Shown: positions 1 through 8,657 of the stretch, piece after piece
Position numbering within the stretch: position 1 is the stretch's first letter
How the letters are laid out: every line of letters begins with the position of its first letter
Assembly (NCBI GenBank): GCA_003141555.1
Contig: PLMN01000028.1
Coordinates: forward strand, 66,785-130,784
DNA: 64,000 nucleotides
Source: Candidatus Aminicenantota bacterium
GTDB lineage: Bacteria > Acidobacteriota > Aminicenantia > Aminicenantales > UBA4085
Direction of reading: 5' to 3'
The notes under the pieces: generated by a model
The model's input: only the letters and a program-made list of their open reading frames with translations
What the model was told of the DNA's origin: nothing
The model's database searches: none
Made by a program: the position numbers and the translations under genes

Positions 1-1189
1 CGGGATGCTCCGGATGCGCTGACCCGCCAAGAAGTGCGTAAGACGAGCCGGGAGTATTGTAAATGGACATGTCGAGGCGGATGAGATTTTCCTCACTTCC
101 GGTTAAGTGGAAAGCGAGGGCTTTGGCCAACTCCGTTTTTCCGACGCCCGATGGTCCTGTCAACAGAAATACTCCGCATGGCCGCATCAAGTTGAGATGA
201 GATTTGCTTTTTGTAATTAAAATTCTCTTTGCGATCTTTGATGTAGAATCCTCTTGGCCAAGAACGTGAAAATTGAGCGCTGCTTCTAAGCCACGAAGAT
301 GGTCCGTCTGTTGTTTCAAGATATGATCGGGGATGCCCGTGATTTCGGATAATGTATGTTCAAGATCATTTTTATCGATGGACGCTTTGCCCTCATAAGC
401 GCAGTTAACGGCCGTCCTTTCCAATAAACTAATCGATTTGTCTGGTTGGTACCGGTGATGGATATAACTGTTCGACTTCGTGACAACGGCATCAATAATT
501 TCCGCTGGAATCGATACGTTATAGAGCCGCTCGAACTCAGGTTGAATCGAACGAAGAATCGTTTTCGTCAATTCGATATTCGGCTCTTTAATGTACACAG
601 TTTCGAATCGTCGTAGCGTGGCTTCGTCTTTCGCCAGGAATCTCTGATATTCCCTATGAGTGGTTGCCCCAATTACTCTAATTTTTCCCTCTGCAAGGTA
701 GGGCTTTAAACGGTTCATGCTATGGGGATGGAAGAATATCATATGGATTTCATCGAGAAATAGGATTACGGGATACTTTGAGCAAAAATCAAGAATGTCC
801 CGTAAATATTTTCCATACTCAGGCCACGGATATTCTGAGTTTGAGACCAATGACCAGATCTCAAAGAACGAGGTCCGGACAATTTTATGCCCTTTCAGCC
901 ATGCGGGGACTTCATTCCTCAATATTTTTAAGGCAAGGTACGACACAATCGCGGTCTTTCCGACTCCAGGTTCGCCTAATATTATCGGATTCCCCTTCTT
1001 TCTCATTCCGAGAATTTTGGTGATAGATTCGATTTCTTTCTCACGTTGGTAGATCTCGGAGACCTTACCTATTGAAGCCGAATATGTGAGATCCTCGCCG
1101 ACTTTGGATAATATATGATCGGGTTCGAGCTTTACCGCCGGAAAAGAATCGTCGATTTTATATGACTTAGGTTCATCAGGAAGATCCAT
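1..1189 (-). CDS. Clp-type double AAA+ ATPase, C-terminal part outside window
   Basis: The reverse strand encodes at least 396 residues of a HSP100/Clp-like unfoldase; the gene runs off the left edge. The first ATPase module has Walker A GEPGVGKT at residues 72-79 and Walker B ILFLDE ending near 147. A second module begins with Walker A GPSGVGKT at 345-352. The protein starts almost directly at the first AAA+ domain, so the usual N-terminal Clp repeat domain is missing, and I see no ClpB-type middle coiled coil between the modules. The ATG at 1189 is preceded by GAGGGGGA. It is divergent from the unknown gene at 1371. It probably remodels or unfolds proteins, but partner and substrate are unknown. 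Confidence 0.85.
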   Translation of the reverse strand, partial: MDLPDEPKSYKIDDSFPAVKLEPDHILSKVGEDLTYSASIGKVSEIYQREKEIESITKILGMRKKGNPIILGEPGVGKTAIVSYLALKILRNEVPAWLKGHKIVRTSFFEIWSLVSNSEYPWPEYGKYLRDILDFCSKYPVILFLDEIHMIFFHPHSMNRLKPYLAEGKIRVIGATTHREYQRFLAKDEATLRRFETVYIKEPNIELTKTILRSIQPEFERLYNVSIPAEIIDAVVTKSNSYIHHRYQPDKSISLLERTAVNCAYEGKASIDKNDLEHTLSEITGIPDHILKQQTDHLRGLEAALNFHVLGQEDSTSKIAKRILITKSKSHLNLMRPCGVFLLTGPSGVGKTELAKALAFHLTGSEENLIRLDMSIYNTPGSSYALLGGSAHPEHP

Positions 1190-1370
1190 GTTCCCCCTCA
1201 ATAAACTATGCCATGCGTAATAGGCAACTTACTGTCCCAAATTATCATTCGTTCATACTGCAATTGTCAAATTGACTTTCTTCCGCTATACCGTTTAAAA
1301 ATATGACAATATGAATTAGAATTGCACGAAGATAAATAGCTCTCTAGTTTATGGCGAAAGGGGCCGTTCG

Positions 1371-2258
1371 TTGAAGATATTTTATAACGAATCTCACATA
1401 CTCGAATCGATGAAAGAACGAATGAAATGCCCAGAATCGGACGCTCAAGCCGCGCTGGGCGTTTTAAAAACCGCGATTCGAAAAAGCCTGCCAAGCGAGT
1501 GGCGATTCACGCGGCATCCCTCTGGATTCTTCCTAATCTGTGATTTTCGCCGTGGCATCAAGTATTTCGGTTCAAGTTTTCGGTCCTCTCCGCTCGACGA
1601 AGAATTCAAGAAGGACATCGACGCTTTGTTTGTGAGCTGCGACCGTTCTATAGATGCAAAAAGGTGGAATGAAAATATCGCAAGGCTAAAAATAAAGTTC
1701 CAAGAAATCATCCAATATCCAGAATCTGAGATTTGCCACGAGATTAAGACTGTCTACGAGCCCGGCTGGGGAATACAAGAGATTCAGAGGGGTTATGAGG
1801 AATTGAAAAAACACGGCGGTCGTCCGCTTTCGATTAATTTAGAGCGCGAAGCATTTCGACCGAATGCCATTTTATTGGAAAATGAAATATGGGCAAGACA
1901 AGACGTCTGGATTCAAATAAATAAGCCGGATATGGAATATTTACTTTTTGAACGCTTGACGATGCATGGATTGGATAAGGCCTGTATTAAGGTATTTGCA
2001 TTTCTTTCTAATGGAACACTTGAGGAGAGAAAAGGAATTCCAATCTCGCCGAGGCCAGTTTATTTGCCAAGGAGGAAACCCCCTCGCGAATACGAGGGTT
2101 ACCACACCGAAAGCTACTGGTCCCTGCCCACCACGATCGAGAAAGATTACCTGGACCTGATGTTCAAACAACGAAAGAGCAAAAGAGAAGATTCGGTTGT
2201 ATTTGATTCCATGGATACCAGAGCCGTTTCTCTTATTCGGAGGATCTTGGAGAACTAG
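1371..2258 (+). CDS. Conserved-looking hypothetical protein, 295 aa
   Basis: I do not recognise this family. The frame opens with TTG at 1371, with GAAAGGGG about ten bases upstream; the ATG at 1351 is out of frame and closes after seven codons. The product is soluble, with mixed charge, no signal peptide and no membrane segment. It contains a proline- and arginine-rich stretch around residues 225-240 and a basic C-terminus. It is divergent from the Clp-like ATPase with a 181-bp gap, so the two could share a control region, but nothing in the sequence ties their functions together. Confidence 0.6.
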   Translation: MKIFYNESHILESMKERMKCPESDAQAALGVLKTAIRKSLPSEWRFTRHPSGFFLICDFRRGIKYFGSSFRSSPLDEEFKKDIDALFVSCDRSIDAKRWNENIARLKIKFQEIIQYPESEICHEIKTVYEPGWGIQEIQRGYEELKKHGGRPLSINLEREAFRPNAILLENEIWARQDVWIQINKPDMEYLLFERLTMHGLDKACIKVFAFLSNGTLEERKGIPISPRPVYLPRRKPPREYEGYHTESYWSLPTTIEKDYLDLMFKQRKSKREDSVVFDSMDTRAVSLIRRILEN

Positions 2259-2408
2259 GATTTGATAATCCTGCAAGAGCGGATCTTCGTAAAAAGGAAT
2301 TAGCTGTGTCCCCCAAGTCGTAAAAGACATGCAACGCATGACGGATAGACACGACTTGACGTCCACGTCCTGACCCAGTACAGGCGATTGACTGAATTGT
2401 CCGTACTC

Positions 2409-3167
2409 ATGTATTCTCTTGATGTGAATCGACCGTTTACCTACGATACCATCAGCAAAGCTTACGCGGAACTCGTTGACGGGGACCCTTCTAAGCAGTT
2501 TGTGCAATACCCTTGGGCGCTTGCGCAATTACCTCCCAAGGTGCTCGGCTTGAGGATTCTCGATATCGGCTGCGGAGAAGGCAGTCTCGCTCGTGCGCTC
2601 GCCAGACGTGGCGCCTTGGTCTGCGGATACGACAGCTCTATTGAGCTGATAAATCAAGCACGATTGGAGGAGGAAAGGGAGCCCTTGGGTATCGAGTACA
2701 TCCATGCCGATCCCGCCGATATAGTCCAAAAGGTCTCTTTTTACGGCTTCGACATCGCAATCTCCGTTACCGTTCTTCACTACGCAATAAATCGCGCACA
2801 CCTGGAAGCGTTCTTCTCGTCCACTTACCGGCTTGTGAAGCCAAGCGGACTTTTCGCCGCGCTCGTCATGAACCCGGGCTTCATGCGCTTCGGACAGAGG
2901 ATCTACAACCGCAGATACCGGCGCGAACCGGACGGGCGCCTCTACGTCGACTTCTTCGATGAAACGGGGATGCGCTGCTCGGCCCTATACTCGGATTTCA
3001 CATGGGCGGACTATCAGGAATCGGCGAACCGGACGGGCTGGAAGGACCTCACCTGGTGCCCCATAAAGGTCACCGACGAGGGAAGGAACCGACTAGGGAG
3101 CTTCTGGAACGGCTTCGAAGAAGACTGCCCATATGCGGGATTCAGGGTGATGAAGCCGCCGGGGTGA
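2409..3167 (+). CDS. Class I SAM-dependent methyltransferase
   Basis: The protein has motif I of the Rossmann-fold methyltransferases, ILDIGCGEG, at about residues 50-58, followed by an acidic end of strand 2 (YDSS) and a VLHY segment after the region FDIAISVTVLHY typical of motif IV/post-motif. It should transfer a methyl group from S-adenosylmethionine, but the acceptor cannot be predicted. The ATG at 2409 is given; an in-frame TTG at 2388 would add seven residues and neither has a strong ribosome site. It converges with the Tsx gene at 3244 and belongs to no visible operon. Confidence 0.8.
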   Translation: MYSLDVNRPFTYDTISKAYAELVDGDPSKQFVQYPWALAQLPPKVLGLRILDIGCGEGSLARALARRGALVCGYDSSIELINQARLEEEREPLGIEYIHADPADIVQKVSFYGFDIAISVTVLHYAINRAHLEAFFSSTYRLVKPSGLFAALVMNPGFMRFGQRIYNRRYRREPDGRLYVDFFDETGMRCSALYSDFTWADYQESANRTGWKDLTWCPIKVTDEGRNRLGSFWNGFEEDCPYAGFRVMKPPG

Positions 3168-3243
3168 AACGTTTCGCGCATAATTTTCGTCCTGACGAAT
3201 GCCTAAGGCCGGTTGCGCAAAGGATGACCGTGAGCCCGTTCCC

Positions 3244-4104
3244 TCAGAAATGGATTTCGGCCTGAATAGTCGGGCAGAAGGTAGTGTGGTTGGGTTTCGT
3301 TGACGCCCCTGCCGGGATAGGAGTGGGGTTCCCAAACTTGTTGTGCCAGTACTCGCAACCCGGCCCGAGGAACACCTTTGCCTTCCCCAAACCGACCACG
3401 GCGCCGAAGTCGAACATCCACGACGCCCGGACCAGCGTCTCGGCTGCGGTCTCCACGAGAGCACCGTCTAACCCCTTGGGGCCTATGTAGTTTCCGAAGC
3501 CCTTGAAGACCGATGAAACGGTGCCCAGGGCGATCGGAATACCCCATGACGCGCTGACCATGTATGTCCCGTCGAACTCGACATCCTTGTTGACACCGAA
3601 GGAATTGTGGTTCCATTCCTTGTAGTACAAGACGCTGACATCGAGGAAGCCCCCGGAGATCTCGAAGTTCACCGTTGGGCCGGCGAGGATGACGCGCTTG
3701 CGGGGAGCGAAAGCCGTGTCCTTCGTGTTGAGATCGAAGCCCGCAGTGAAAGAAACGTCGCGCACCACCCCGAACTTGACGGGCGCTTGGAATGCCTTGT
3801 TGAAGTTAAGTTGGCTTCGGTAGGTCACGTAGATTTCCTGTGCACCGCGGGAACCTGCTCCATTCGCTGGATCGTTGCGGTCGGACATCAAGATATCGAC
3901 GTTCAGGTAATTACTTCCGAGGGAATAACGGCTTGAATGCGTGAACGAAACGATGTTCTTGGTTATAGCCGGATCAATGGCGGGTTCGTGAATATGGGAG
4001 CCCCACCGGTAGCCAATATAAGTGTCGCTCCAGTCGGATGCGCCCGCCTGGGATGTGGCCGTGAGGGAACAGATCACTAGGGCTAAAAGTATGATCTTCC
4101 TCAT
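3244..4104 (-). CDS. tsx: Tsx/OmpK-family nucleoside-specific outer membrane channel
   Basis: The 286-aa product has a classical signal peptide (MRKIILLALVICSLTATSQA) and then alternating beta strands. Segments such as DTYIGYRWGSHIHEP, NVDILMSDR, AGFDLNTK and FGNYIGPKG match the Channel_Tsx family, and it ends with phenylalanine as outer-membrane barrels do. The family lets nucleosides cross the outer membrane. The ATG at 4104 is chosen because AAGGAG lies eight bases upstream; longer in-frame starts would precede the signal peptide. It is the last gene of the long leftward cluster, 20 bp after the sigma-54 regulator, which suggests that the imported compound is nucleoside-like. Confidence 0.85.
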   Translation of the reverse strand: MRKIILLALVICSLTATSQAGASDWSDTYIGYRWGSHIHEPAIDPAITKNIVSFTHSSRYSLGSNYLNVDILMSDRNDPANGAGSRGAQEIYVTYRSQLNFNKAFQAPVKFGVVRDVSFTAGFDLNTKDTAFAPRKRVILAGPTVNFEISGGFLDVSVLYYKEWNHNSFGVNKDVEFDGTYMVSASWGIPIALGTVSSVFKGFGNYIGPKGLDGALVETAAETLVRASWMFDFGAVVGLGKAKVFLGPGCEYWHNKFGNPTPIPAGASTKPNHTTFCPTIQAEIHF

Positions 4105-4123
4105 CGATTGACTCCTTGGCCGC

Positions 4124-6019
4124 CTATGAACCAGGCCCACACGACCAACGCTGAGCTTCCTTCAACAGGGGCCGTCGAGCCACGGCTTCAGGCGGCAGCG
4201 GGCCGATGAGCCCGTTCTTACCTTTGAAAAGTATTCGGAACCAACGTTTTGCGTCAGCCGCCACGTTGGCGGAACGGTCGGCGGACGGCACGGCAAGCCG
4301 GAAGGCGCCGGAATAGTTCACTCGACCCGTCCGTGGGTCGCAGTAGGCTGCAAGACAAGCCTCCACCATATCAGCCAACTGCTCATGGAATCTGGCGACG
4401 AGCCGGTCGAAGCTGCCGTTAAGATCTCCAGACTCTCGCCCACGGGTCAAAAGCCAACCCGGCCGTGCGGCCGCGTCGTCGCCCGACGTAAGACGATCGG
4501 CGGCTCCGGGAACGACAACTGGGGCAGACATACGAGAAACCTCGGCTGTGGGGGAGTCGTATCGCCCGCCTGCGCCGTCCTTCCGGATACGTAGGTGTCC
4601 GGCAACTAGGTGCTCGACGTCGGGATTGGCGCTAACGGCATCGAAGATTGCCGTGCGCAGCTCACGGACGTTGCCGGGCCAGTCATGGAGGGAGAGGAGG
4701 ACGAGTGCTTCGGGAGCAACCTGCCGGGCCATCGCATTCTTTCGGCCGGCTTCGGCCTCGCGGACGAATCTCTCGACGAGGAGCGGGATATCTGAGGGAC
4801 GTTCGCGAAGCGGGGGGAGCCAGATCGTGCCGCCCGAAACGAGGCGATCCAGAAGGTCGGCGCGAAAGCCGGCGCTCAGCGCGGCGCGGCGTTCGATGTC
4901 TTCGTTGGTCGCAGAGATGAAACGGACATCGATTTCGCGGCCGGAACTGGCCCCGAGCGGAACGACGTGGTGAGTTTCGATCACCCGTAGGAGACCCGTC
5001 TGAACATCAGCCGGCATGTTCCCGATCTCGTCGAGAAAGAGGTCGCCTCGATCAGCCTGTATGATCCGCCCCTGTCGATCACGGTCGGCGCCCGTAAAGG
5101 CGCCGCGCATATGGCCGAAAAGCTCGCTTGCCCAGAGCGAGGGCGCCAACGCCCCGGAGTCGACAACCACGAACGGTCGCCGCTCGGCCCCGGGCTCGAT
5201 GCAGCGGCTGAGGTACTGCGCCAGGATCTCCTTGCCGGTACCGCGCTCGCCGCGAATGAGGACATTCCGGCGGTCGCCCGCCGCGCGGCGGGCGGCGCGC
5301 AGCGCGAGGAGAAGGGCCAGCGAGGTCCCGACGATCTCTCCGGAAGGATCGGGCATCAAACCGTGCCTCCACAGGTATTCTCGCAATCGCGCCGGTCCGG
5401 CGGAGTCCGTCCGAGAGATGAAGCCCAGTGCCCCCCGCGTGGTGAACGATCGACTCACATCCTCCCGTTGCTTGCTTGAGAGGATCACAACAGGCAGTTC
5501 GGGGAACTCCTCGCGCAGGCGCTCCAGGAGCGTCAATCCGAAGTACCTTCTCGCGTCGTCGTCGCCCGAGCGCCCTTCCGGCATGCCGGCGAAAGCCTCG
5601 TTGCTGGCCGGCGTGACGGCACCAGTGTAGAAGCAGAGATCGAGAAGTACGAGTGCCCAAGCTGGACGGGACGAACTTGCCGTGTCCCAGCCTTGCCTAA
5701 CGAAAGAGACAGTCTCTTCAAGATCGTTTTCGACAATGTCGCCTACGCCTGCGCGTAGCGGGTGCTGTCCCCGAAAGAAGACTGCATCCGCGATCGGTTT
5801 GACGACTTCCTCCTCGGACGGGGCCGTTTCGTCGCCGGTAATGTCCCTAAGGTCGTACATGCCGCAAAGGTTCGCCCGCTCACGATTCGGATAGCCCGGG
5901 ACTTGACGGCCGAACATATCGTCAATCACAAGAATGCGCGGAAGCGCATCACTTATGACACCTTTGTTGACCAGATACACCCCTGGCGTGCGAACTGAAG
6001 GCGGGACGCTTTTTTGCAT
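4124..6019 (-). CDS. Sigma-54 activator (AAA+) with receiver-like N-terminus
   Basis: This is a bacterial enhancer-binding protein of about 631 aa. The N-terminus resembles a receiver (ILVIDD, then LVLLDLCF as the phospho-acceptor strand, VVILSS, GALGFIS) but carries about 90 extra residues between strand 1 and the acceptor aspartate. The AAA+ domain has Walker A GERGTGKE, the sigma-54 contact loop GAFTGA, Walker B GDLFLDEIGN and the RADLLDRL arginine-finger region. The roughly 170-residue C-terminus lacks an obvious Fis-type helix-turn-helix. The start at 6019 is two bases after the upstream gene; an in-frame ATG at 6079 would overlap it. It should open the -24/-12 promoter found at 13147-13165, so the operon is probably autoregulated. 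Confidence 0.88.
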   Translation of the reverse strand: MQKSVPPSVRTPGVYLVNKGVISDALPRILVIDDMFGRQVPGYPNRERANLCGMYDLRDITGDETAPSEEEVVKPIADAVFFRGQHPLRAGVGDIVENDLEETVSFVRQGWDTASSSRPAWALVLLDLCFYTGAVTPASNEAFAGMPEGRSGDDDARRYFGLTLLERLREEFPELPVVILSSKQREDVSRSFTTRGALGFISRTDSAGPARLREYLWRHGLMPDPSGEIVGTSLALLLALRAARRAAGDRRNVLIRGERGTGKEILAQYLSRCIEPGAERRPFVVVDSGALAPSLWASELFGHMRGAFTGADRDRQGRIIQADRGDLFLDEIGNMPADVQTGLLRVIETHHVVPLGASSGREIDVRFISATNEDIERRAALSAGFRADLLDRLVSGGTIWLPPLRERPSDIPLLVERFVREAEAGRKNAMARQVAPEALVLLSLHDWPGNVRELRTAIFDAVSANPDVEHLVAGHLRIRKDGAGGRYDSPTAEVSRMSAPVVVPGAADRLTSGDDAAARPGWLLTRGRESGDLNGSFDRLVARFHEQLADMVEACLAAYCDPRTGRVNYSGAFRLAVPSADRSANVAADAKRWFRILFKGKNGLIGPLPPEAVARRPLLKEAQRWSCGPGS

Positions 6020-6021
6020 GT

Positions 6022-6552
6022 TCAACAGCAGAGTATTTGGTGCGGAAGTGTCGAAATCAAGTCGGTGAGAATTTTGCATCGCTCGATGAAAGCCTGAAGA
6101 AGCGCGCTCATAAGCCGAAGGTCGCCGGGCGTGGGCGTTCCGATAAGCCTGGCAAGAGCGGAGTCTGCCGCCTGGAATGCCAGCTCGACCTCCCGGTAGG
6201 CGATCATAGCAGCGCGTATCTTCTCGTGAGTTTCCGTTCTTCTGAGCCACAGCTGATGGATCAAAGGCAAAAGCCAACTCCGTGTTTCAGGAGAGCATCC
6301 GCAAAGAGGTACCCGATCGAAAAACACCTTTGGTGACATCTCTTCTTCGAACCGGCCTAGCAGCGCTAACAGCTCCGCCTGCCGCTCCTGCCAACGGCGG
6401 ACGTCCTGCGTGATCGAAGCGAGAACATCCCGCGGGCGAACCTTCCCCGAGGACACACTCCGCGCGTGGTTCAACGCGACCAGCACTCCGTTTTGAAGCC
6501 AGTTGTGGTTCAACTGTCCGCGATCAATTTGCCATTGCGCTACAATCGTCAT
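6022..6552 (-). CDS. Hypothetical protein, 176 aa, helical
   Basis: I do not recognise this protein. It is predicted by eye to be largely alpha-helical, with heptad-like leucine-rich stretches (RRWQERQAELLALLGRFEEEM) and no membrane segment or signal peptide. The ATG at 6552 is used because upstream in-frame codons overlap the preceding gene; an AAGGGA sits upstream. It lies 28 bp after the pseudo-receiver gene and 2 bp before the sigma-54 activator, so it is cotranscribed with the signalling genes. It could act as an adaptor or anti-activator of the regulator, but that is a guess from position only. Confidence 0.6.
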   Translation of the reverse strand: MTIVAQWQIDRGQLNHNWLQNGVLVALNHARSVSSGKVRPRDVLASITQDVRRWQERQAELLALLGRFEEEMSPKVFFDRVPLCGCSPETRSWLLPLIHQLWLRRTETHEKIRAAMIAYREVELAFQAADSALARLIGTPTPGDLRLMSALLQAFIERCKILTDLISTLPHQILCC

Positions 6553-6580
6553 CGGGTTTCGTTCCCTTGGCTGTCGGGCG

Positions 6581-7372
6581 CTAAAGTTCGCCTGATTTCC
6601 TGAGAAACTCGCTGATTTTATCAAACGCGCTTTTAACAACCGTTTCGTCAATCCTTGAATGCTCACCTATCAGGGATAGCAGCTTTATAACCGGCTTAAG
6701 TTGCACTTCGGACCACGTCCATTCATTCTTTACTAACGCCAGCAAACGATTGGCGGCTTCAAGGATCTTATCATTGTCCGATCCCGATTCAGGGATCACA
6801 CCGAAGAGATCAAGCCACCAACCCGCGCCTGCTTTGATGATATTAGCCTCGGCCCCCGCTTCTTTGATCAGTTTATTCAACGCAGCATCCAAGCCCAGTT
6901 CGCTGGGCGCAAATGCCGCGAGGTAACCTTGGCAAAGGATGGATAGCGCTATGAGAGTACTATAGTCGGGTGGCGGTTGAAGGAACGCCGGAACCTTGAT
7001 GTTTGCTTCTCCCCTCATAATCGCAGAAGCATATAGAACAAGTTCGGAAATTTCGTCATCCGTAAGCGATCCGGATCCAGTTGGATAGATTGGCCGTGAC
7101 CAGAATCGATGACAATATGGCCGCTGATCCCGTCGGCTATCCCACCTGCCATCGGGCTCCCCCGCGCCGCCATAGTAGACAACAACGGACCGACTAATAT
7201 TCAAAATCGCCGCCATGTCATCTTCGTAGTGAACCATAAGGATGTCGGTCGTATGACTTTCAGGATGTGCGCGAGAATGATACTCGTTTACCGCGATGCT
7301 TTTGTTCCTGAATCCCTGGACTAGTTTTTTCCGACGCGCCGCGCTACTATCAACTATCGATATTTTGATCAT
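6581..7372 (-). CDS. Pseudo-receiver-like protein, 263 aa
   Basis: The N-terminus (IKISIVDSSAARRKKLVQGF, then TDILMVHYEDD and SVVVYYGG) follows the strand-helix pattern of a response-regulator receiver, but the acidic pocket is incomplete and the phospho-acceptor position has histidine-tyrosine instead of a clear aspartate. The remainder is a helical domain I cannot assign. The ATG at 7372 lies just inside the end of the upstream receiver gene (stop at 7383), suggesting coupled translation; a longer start at 7474 would overlap it by 90 bp. Likely a phosphorylation-independent partner in the neighbouring signalling chain. Confidence 0.6.
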   Translation of the reverse strand: MIKISIVDSSAARRKKLVQGFRNKSIAVNEYHSRAHPESHTTDILMVHYEDDMAAILNISRSVVVYYGGAGEPDGRWDSRRDQRPYCHRFWSRPIYPTGSGSLTDDEISELVLYASAIMRGEANIKVPAFLQPPPDYSTLIALSILCQGYLAAFAPSELGLDAALNKLIKEAGAEANIIKAGAGWWLDLFGVIPESGSDNDKILEAANRLLALVKNEWTWSEVQLKPVIKLLSLIGEHSRIDETVVKSAFDKISEFLRKSGEL

Positions 7373-7382
7373 ATGTAAGCCA

Positions 7383-8642
7383 TCAGTCGAAGAAGCTGAG
7401 AACGGTTTCTTTCCCATATTCACTGGCTCCAATATTAACGCACGCACCACTGAGGTAATAGAAATTATTTTCATTGATGGTTTTCATCGTGGACATAAGG
7501 AAGGCGACAAGCGAATTGCTTGCATCGTGTTTAGGCTTCGCCACTCGTTTCGCCTTAGTCTCCGTAGCTTCAGGAAGTTTTGATCCGAGGAAGGTATATG
7601 CATGCGCAACGTTTGCTGGGAACGTGGATGGCGCCCAGCTTAACAACCAATCTATTCGTTCGGAGGTTTCCCCATCCAGAATGAGGGTTGCGGATTTGAG
7701 GGCACAAGGATGGTCAGCATTCTTATCAACGAATAGTTTCTGGCACATTTTTCCAAATGCGCTTATGGTGGCGAAGCGATCGTATGCGGTCTGAGGGGGG
7801 ATGAATGGATGTTTGTAACTCCGGCCTGTCCGTTTCCAGGGGGTAAGGGACGAAGGCAAAGGGAACGCCGACGAAATACACATGGGATACAACTCAGACG
7901 CCTTCAGTAGACTTAGAAGCCAAGCTCCTGCCAAGCCTACCCCCCCCTCGGCTTCCGAATTCGCCATCTCGTAGAGTTGGCGGTCGAGAAAATCTTTCGG
8001 AAGAGATAATAAGGAAGGGAAATGTTTATTTAGCAAATTAGTCCGCTCATTGTTGCCATCGGGCGGATGCGCACTTAAAATATCGGCATTTGTACTAATC
8101 AGAAGCTCTTGAAAGAGAGCATCGTATGGTCCGGATTGCAGCGCTTCCCAATGAAGCAGGCCTAATACAATATTTTCTATAATAGCCACGTCACTATCGC
8201 AAGCTGTAGTGCCCGTAGGAACTACGTACGGTAGCGCCGCAGGGAGGGAATTCTTTATTTCCAAGATGATTGGCGTGATGCTATAGCTTGTCGCAAGGAC
8301 AATGGCAATGGTTCCGTCCAAGCTAATCTCAGGAAAAACATCCACGATCCCAACGCCCCGAGGCCCGCTTCGTTCTGAGCCTGGCATTTCGCAATCTAAT
8401 AGCAAAATAGTTGGTATCTGGGGCTCCTTCAGAATAGCAAATTTAGCTCGCAAGTCTTTATAGTCATTTACTTTTAAAGCCTGGAGTTCAAAACTTAAAT
8501 TACGACGGAGAAAACGGGCGGCGAAAGGGCTTTCTTTTCCTTTTAGATGTTTAAGAATTAGTGGAATCCCAATCCTATTGAACCGAATACTACGGTCGCC
8601 CTTAGGGTCGTCGTCGAAAAGCAGTATCCGTATTTTGTCCAT
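7383..8642 (-). CDS. Receiver-domain-like protein, 419 aa
   Basis: The N-terminal part resembles a response-regulator receiver: ILLFDDDP supplies the acidic pair, TILLLDCEMPG carries a plausible phospho-acceptor aspartate about residue 83, and IAIVLATSYS matches strand 4 with its conserved Thr/Ser. A longer than usual loop separates strand 1 from the acceptor. The C-terminal 250 residues have no recognised output domain and no DNA-binding motif. The gene sits 15 bp after the kinase-like gene and runs into the pseudo-receiver gene, so phosphotransfer between these products is the obvious hypothesis. Confidence 0.7.
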   Translation of the reverse strand: MDKIRILLFDDDPKGDRSIRFNRIGIPLILKHLKGKESPFAARFLRRNLSFELQALKVNDYKDLRAKFAILKEPQIPTILLLDCEMPGSERSGPRGVGIVDVFPEISLDGTIAIVLATSYSITPIILEIKNSLPAALPYVVPTGTTACDSDVAIIENIVLGLLHWEALQSGPYDALFQELLISTNADILSAHPPDGNNERTNLLNKHFPSLLSLPKDFLDRQLYEMANSEAEGGVGLAGAWLLSLLKASELYPMCISSAFPLPSSLTPWKRTGRSYKHPFIPPQTAYDRFATISAFGKMCQKLFVDKNADHPCALKSATLILDGETSERIDWLLSWAPSTFPANVAHAYTFLGSKLPEATETKAKRVAKPKHDASNSLVAFLMSTMKTINENNFYYLSGACVNIGASEYGKETVLSFFD

Positions 8643-8657
8643 AGATTTTCTCCATGC

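Noticed and set aside
4548-5630. Long rightward frames inside the sigma-54 regulator gene
   Set aside because: They are arginine/serine-rich shadows of a GC-rich gene and have no ribosome sites or known motifs.
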